Assembly (NCBI GenBank): GCA_018712225.1
Contig: DVHH01000124.1
Span: 1-7,950, forward strand
Origin: Scatomorpha intestinigallinarum
GTDB lineage: Bacteria > Bacillota > Clostridia > Oscillospirales > Oscillospiraceae
Length of the DNA: 7,950 bases
Direction: 5' to 3'
In this document: positions 6,026 to 7,950 of the stretch, piece after piece
How positions within the stretch are numbered: position 1 is the first letter of the stretch
How the letters are laid out: every line of letters begins with the position of its first letter
Made by a program: the position numbers and the translations under genes
The notes under the pieces: generated by a model
Databases searched by the model: none
What the model was told of the DNA's origin: nothing
The model's input: only the letters and a program-made list of their open reading frames with translations

Positions 6026-7950
6026 TTGAGCTATGTTGGCAGATCCGTGCCGCGCGTGGACGCGCGCGACAAGGCCGCAGGCCGCGCCATGTACGCCGCC
6101 GACCTCTGCGACAGGAGGGCGCTGACGGCAAAGATACTTCACGCGGAGCAGGCCCACGCGCTGGTAAAGCGCATCGACGCTGAGAAAGCGCGGGCGATGG
6201 ATGGGGTCGAGGCAGTCTTCACCTGCTTCGATGTGCCGAAGAATTATTTCCCGACCGCGGGCCACCCCTGGTCTACGGAGCCGGAGCACCAGGATGTGGC
6301 GGACAGGCTGCTGCTCACGGACCACGTCCGCTTCTGGGGCGACGAGATCGCCGTGGTCGTCGCGCAGGACGAGCTTACGGCGCAGAAGGCCCTGCGGGAG
6401 ATAGAGGTCGAGTACGAGCCGCTGCCCTTCGTTCTTGACGTCCAGAAGGCAATGGAGCCGGGCGCGCCGCAGCTGCACGAGGCTTTCCCGGGGAATGTCC
6501 TCGGTCACAGCAGCGTGAGGATTGGCGACTACGAGGCGGCCATCAAGGAGCCGGGGCTCATCAAGGTCGAAGGCTGGTACGACACGCCCACCGTCCAGCA
6601 CTGCCACATCGAAAATCACAACTGCTGGGCCTATATGGAGGGCGGCCGCGTCGTGGTCGTCACCTCCACACAGATACCGCACATCGTCCGCCGCATCGTC
6701 GGCCAGGCCCTGGGCATCCCCTGGGGGCAGGTGCGCATCATCAAGCCCTACATAGGCGGCGGCTTCGGCAACAAGCAGGACGCGCTGTATGAGCCGCTCT
6801 GCGCCTGGCTGACCACTCAGCTCGGCGGCAAGCCGGTGCGCATCGAGTGCGCGCGGGAGGAGACCTTCCACTGCAACCGCGTCCGCCACGCCATACGCAG
6901 CCACATCATCTCATGGGTGCGCCCGGACGGCAGTTTCGCCGCGCGCAAGCTGGAGTGCTGGTCGAATCAGGGCGCCTACGCCTCGCACGGGCACGGCATA
7001 GCCGCCAAGGGGATGAACTCTTTCCCGCAGATCTACCCCTGCCCGAACATAGAGTGCGACTCCTGGACTGCCTTCACCAACCTCCCGCCCGCGGGCGCGA
7101 TGCGCGGCTACGGCATACCCCAGGCCACCTTCGCCGGGGAGGCGCACATAGACGATGTGGCCAAGGCTCTGAACATGAACCCGCTGGAGCTGCGCCGAAA
7201 GATAGCCATGCCCAAGGGCTATAAGGATGAGTTTTCTAAAAATGTCAACTGGAGCGACAGTTTCCGCGCCTGCATGGAGGCGGGCGCGAAAGCCACGGAT
7301 TTCGAGCGGCTTTACGCCGAGTATGCAAAGCCGCAGACAGGCAGCATCCGCCGGGGCGTGGGCATGGCGCTCTACTGGTACAACACCGGCGTCTGGCCCA
7401 TCTCGCTGGAGAGCAGCTCCTGCCGCATGGTGCTCAATCAGGACGGCTCCATCCAGGTGCAGACTGGCGAGACGGAGATAGGCCAGGGCTGCGACACTGT
7501 TTACGCACAGATGGCCGCCGACGCTGTGGGCGTCCCCTTCGGGAGCGTTCACGTCGTCTCGTCGCAGGACACGGATGTGACCCCCTACGGCAGCGGGGCC
7601 TACGCCTCGCGCCAGACCTACGTGGGCGGCTTTGCCATTGCCAAGACCGGCGCGCTGCTGCGCGAGCGTATCCTCGACTACGCGCACAAGCTCACGCGGA
7701 TGCCTGTCTCGAATCTGGACCTGGTTGAGGGCAGAATAGTACGCAAGCCGGACGGCGAGGTGCTCATGGACCTTGCTGAGCTTGCAACGGAGGCCCTCTA
7801 CTCGATGGAGGACAGCCGCCACCTCACCGCCGAGGCCACGGCACAGATAAAGTCCAACGCCTACTCCTTCGGCTGTTCCTATGCCGAGGTGGAGGTGGAT
7901 ATGAAGCTCTGCAAGGTCAAGGTCCTGCGCCTTATGAACGTACACGACTG
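6026..7950 (+). CDS. xdhA: Xanthine dehydrogenase molybdenum-binding subunit XdhA (3' truncated)
   Basis: The frame stays open from TTG 6026 to the window edge, giving 641 residues of an expected 750-770. It closely resembles E. coli XdhA over its whole length: RVDARDKAAGRAMY (10-23), TAGHPW (77-82), QHCHIEN (191-197), STQIPHIVRRIVGQAL (214-229), IGGGFGNKQD (243-252), GAYASHGHGIA (316-326), LPPAGAMRGYG (353-363), GETEIGQGCDTVYAQM (481-496). It holds the molybdenum cytosine dinucleotide cofactor and hydroxylates a purine or related heterocycle. There is no [2Fe-2S] or FAD domain; in E. coli these are XdhC and XdhB, and such genes are expected to the right. The catalytic glutamate near the C-terminus lies beyond the window. 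Compared with bovine XDH, Gln767 is kept (Q216), but Glu802 is Q251, Arg880 is K328 and Phe914 is Y362. Transcribed divergently from mocA, which would supply its cofactor. Confidence 0.93.
   Translation, partial: MSYVGRSVPRVDARDKAAGRAMYAADLCDRRALTAKILHAEQAHALVKRIDAEKARAMDGVEAVFTCFDVPKNYFPTAGHPWSTEPEHQDVADRLLLTDHVRFWGDEIAVVVAQDELTAQKALREIEVEYEPLPFVLDVQKAMEPGAPQLHEAFPGNVLGHSSVRIGDYEAAIKEPGLIKVEGWYDTPTVQHCHIENHNCWAYMEGGRVVVVTSTQIPHIVRRIVGQALGIPWGQVRIIKPYIGGGFGNKQDALYEPLCAWLTTQLGGKPVRIECAREETFHCNRVRHAIRSHIISWVRPDGSFAARKLECWSNQGAYASHGHGIAAKGMNSFPQIYPCPNIECDSWTAFTNLPPAGAMRGYGIPQATFAGEAHIDDVAKALNMNPLELRRKIAMPKGYKDEFSKNVNWSDSFRACMEAGAKATDFERLYAEYAKPQTGSIRRGVGMALYWYNTGVWPISLESSSCRMVLNQDGSIQVQTGETEIGQGCDTVYAQMAADAVGVPFGSVHVVSSQDTDVTPYGSGAYASRQTYVGGFAIAKTGALLRERILDYAHKLTRMPVSNLDLVEGRIVRKPDGEVLMDLAELATEALYSMEDSRHLTAEATAQIKSNAYSFGCSYAEVEVDMKLCKVKVLRLMNVHD

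Noticed and set aside
6000..6029. A 9-codon upstream open frame (ATG 6000 to TGA 6027) whose stop overlaps the xdhA TTG, as in translational coupling.
   Set aside because: The predicted transcript start lies only a few bases before its ATG and there is no ribosome binding site for it; the purine run inside it is better explained as the xdhA site.
6005..7945. Two long minus-strand open frames (6904-6005 and 7945-6911) antisense to xdhA.
   Set aside because: Same codon-mirror effect; the plus strand encodes XdhA continuously through both, and neither minus product shows a family motif.

Overview
The window reads as part of a GC-rich anaerobic Firmicute, probably a clostridial gut-type lineage such as Oscillospiraceae. 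This is an inference from four things: a secreted protein ending in S-layer homology (SLH) repeats, strong Shine-Dalgarno sequences, an Rnf-type polyferredoxin and molybdenum hydroxylase genes, all with strongly G/C-ending codons. No rRNA, tRNA, mobile element or CRISPR array is visible.

Layout, left to right. (1) Positions 1-471 are the 3' end of an SLH-domain surface protein, closed by a strong intrinsic terminator. (2) A 198-bp gap holds that terminator and a probable promoter. (3) A two-gene plus-strand operon follows: a soluble RnfB-like polyferredoxin (670-1212), then 19 nt later an 859-residue molybdenum hydroxylase (1232-3811) that fuses two [2Fe-2S] domains to the molybdopterin domain and has no FAD domain. 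A hairpin at 3821-3856 appears to terminate transcription from both sides. (4) A two-gene minus-strand operon faces it: mocA (5895 to 5317), a molybdenum cofactor cytidylyltransferase, then a lipoprotein of unknown function (5310 to 3862) whose ribosome binding site abuts and overlaps the mocA stop codon. (5) A 130-bp divergent control region (5896-6025) carries back-to-back sigma-A-type promoters. (6) xdhA (6026 to the window end, incomplete) encodes the molybdenum subunit of a second, multi-subunit xanthine dehydrogenase that closely resembles E. coli XdhA.

The likely theme is purine or other N-heterocycle hydroxylation by molybdenum cytosine dinucleotide enzymes. MocA would supply the cofactor to both hydroxylases. 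The fused enzyme has no flavin domain, so the adjacent polyferredoxin is the natural candidate for carrying its electrons. XdhA would normally need separate FAD and [2Fe-2S] subunits, expected just beyond the right edge. The two hydroxylases differ at the residues that bind purine in bovine xanthine dehydrogenase, which suggests they are not redundant. Selenium dependence is plausible for the fused enzyme by family resemblance, but no selenium-insertion gene (yqeB, yqeC, selD) lies in the window.
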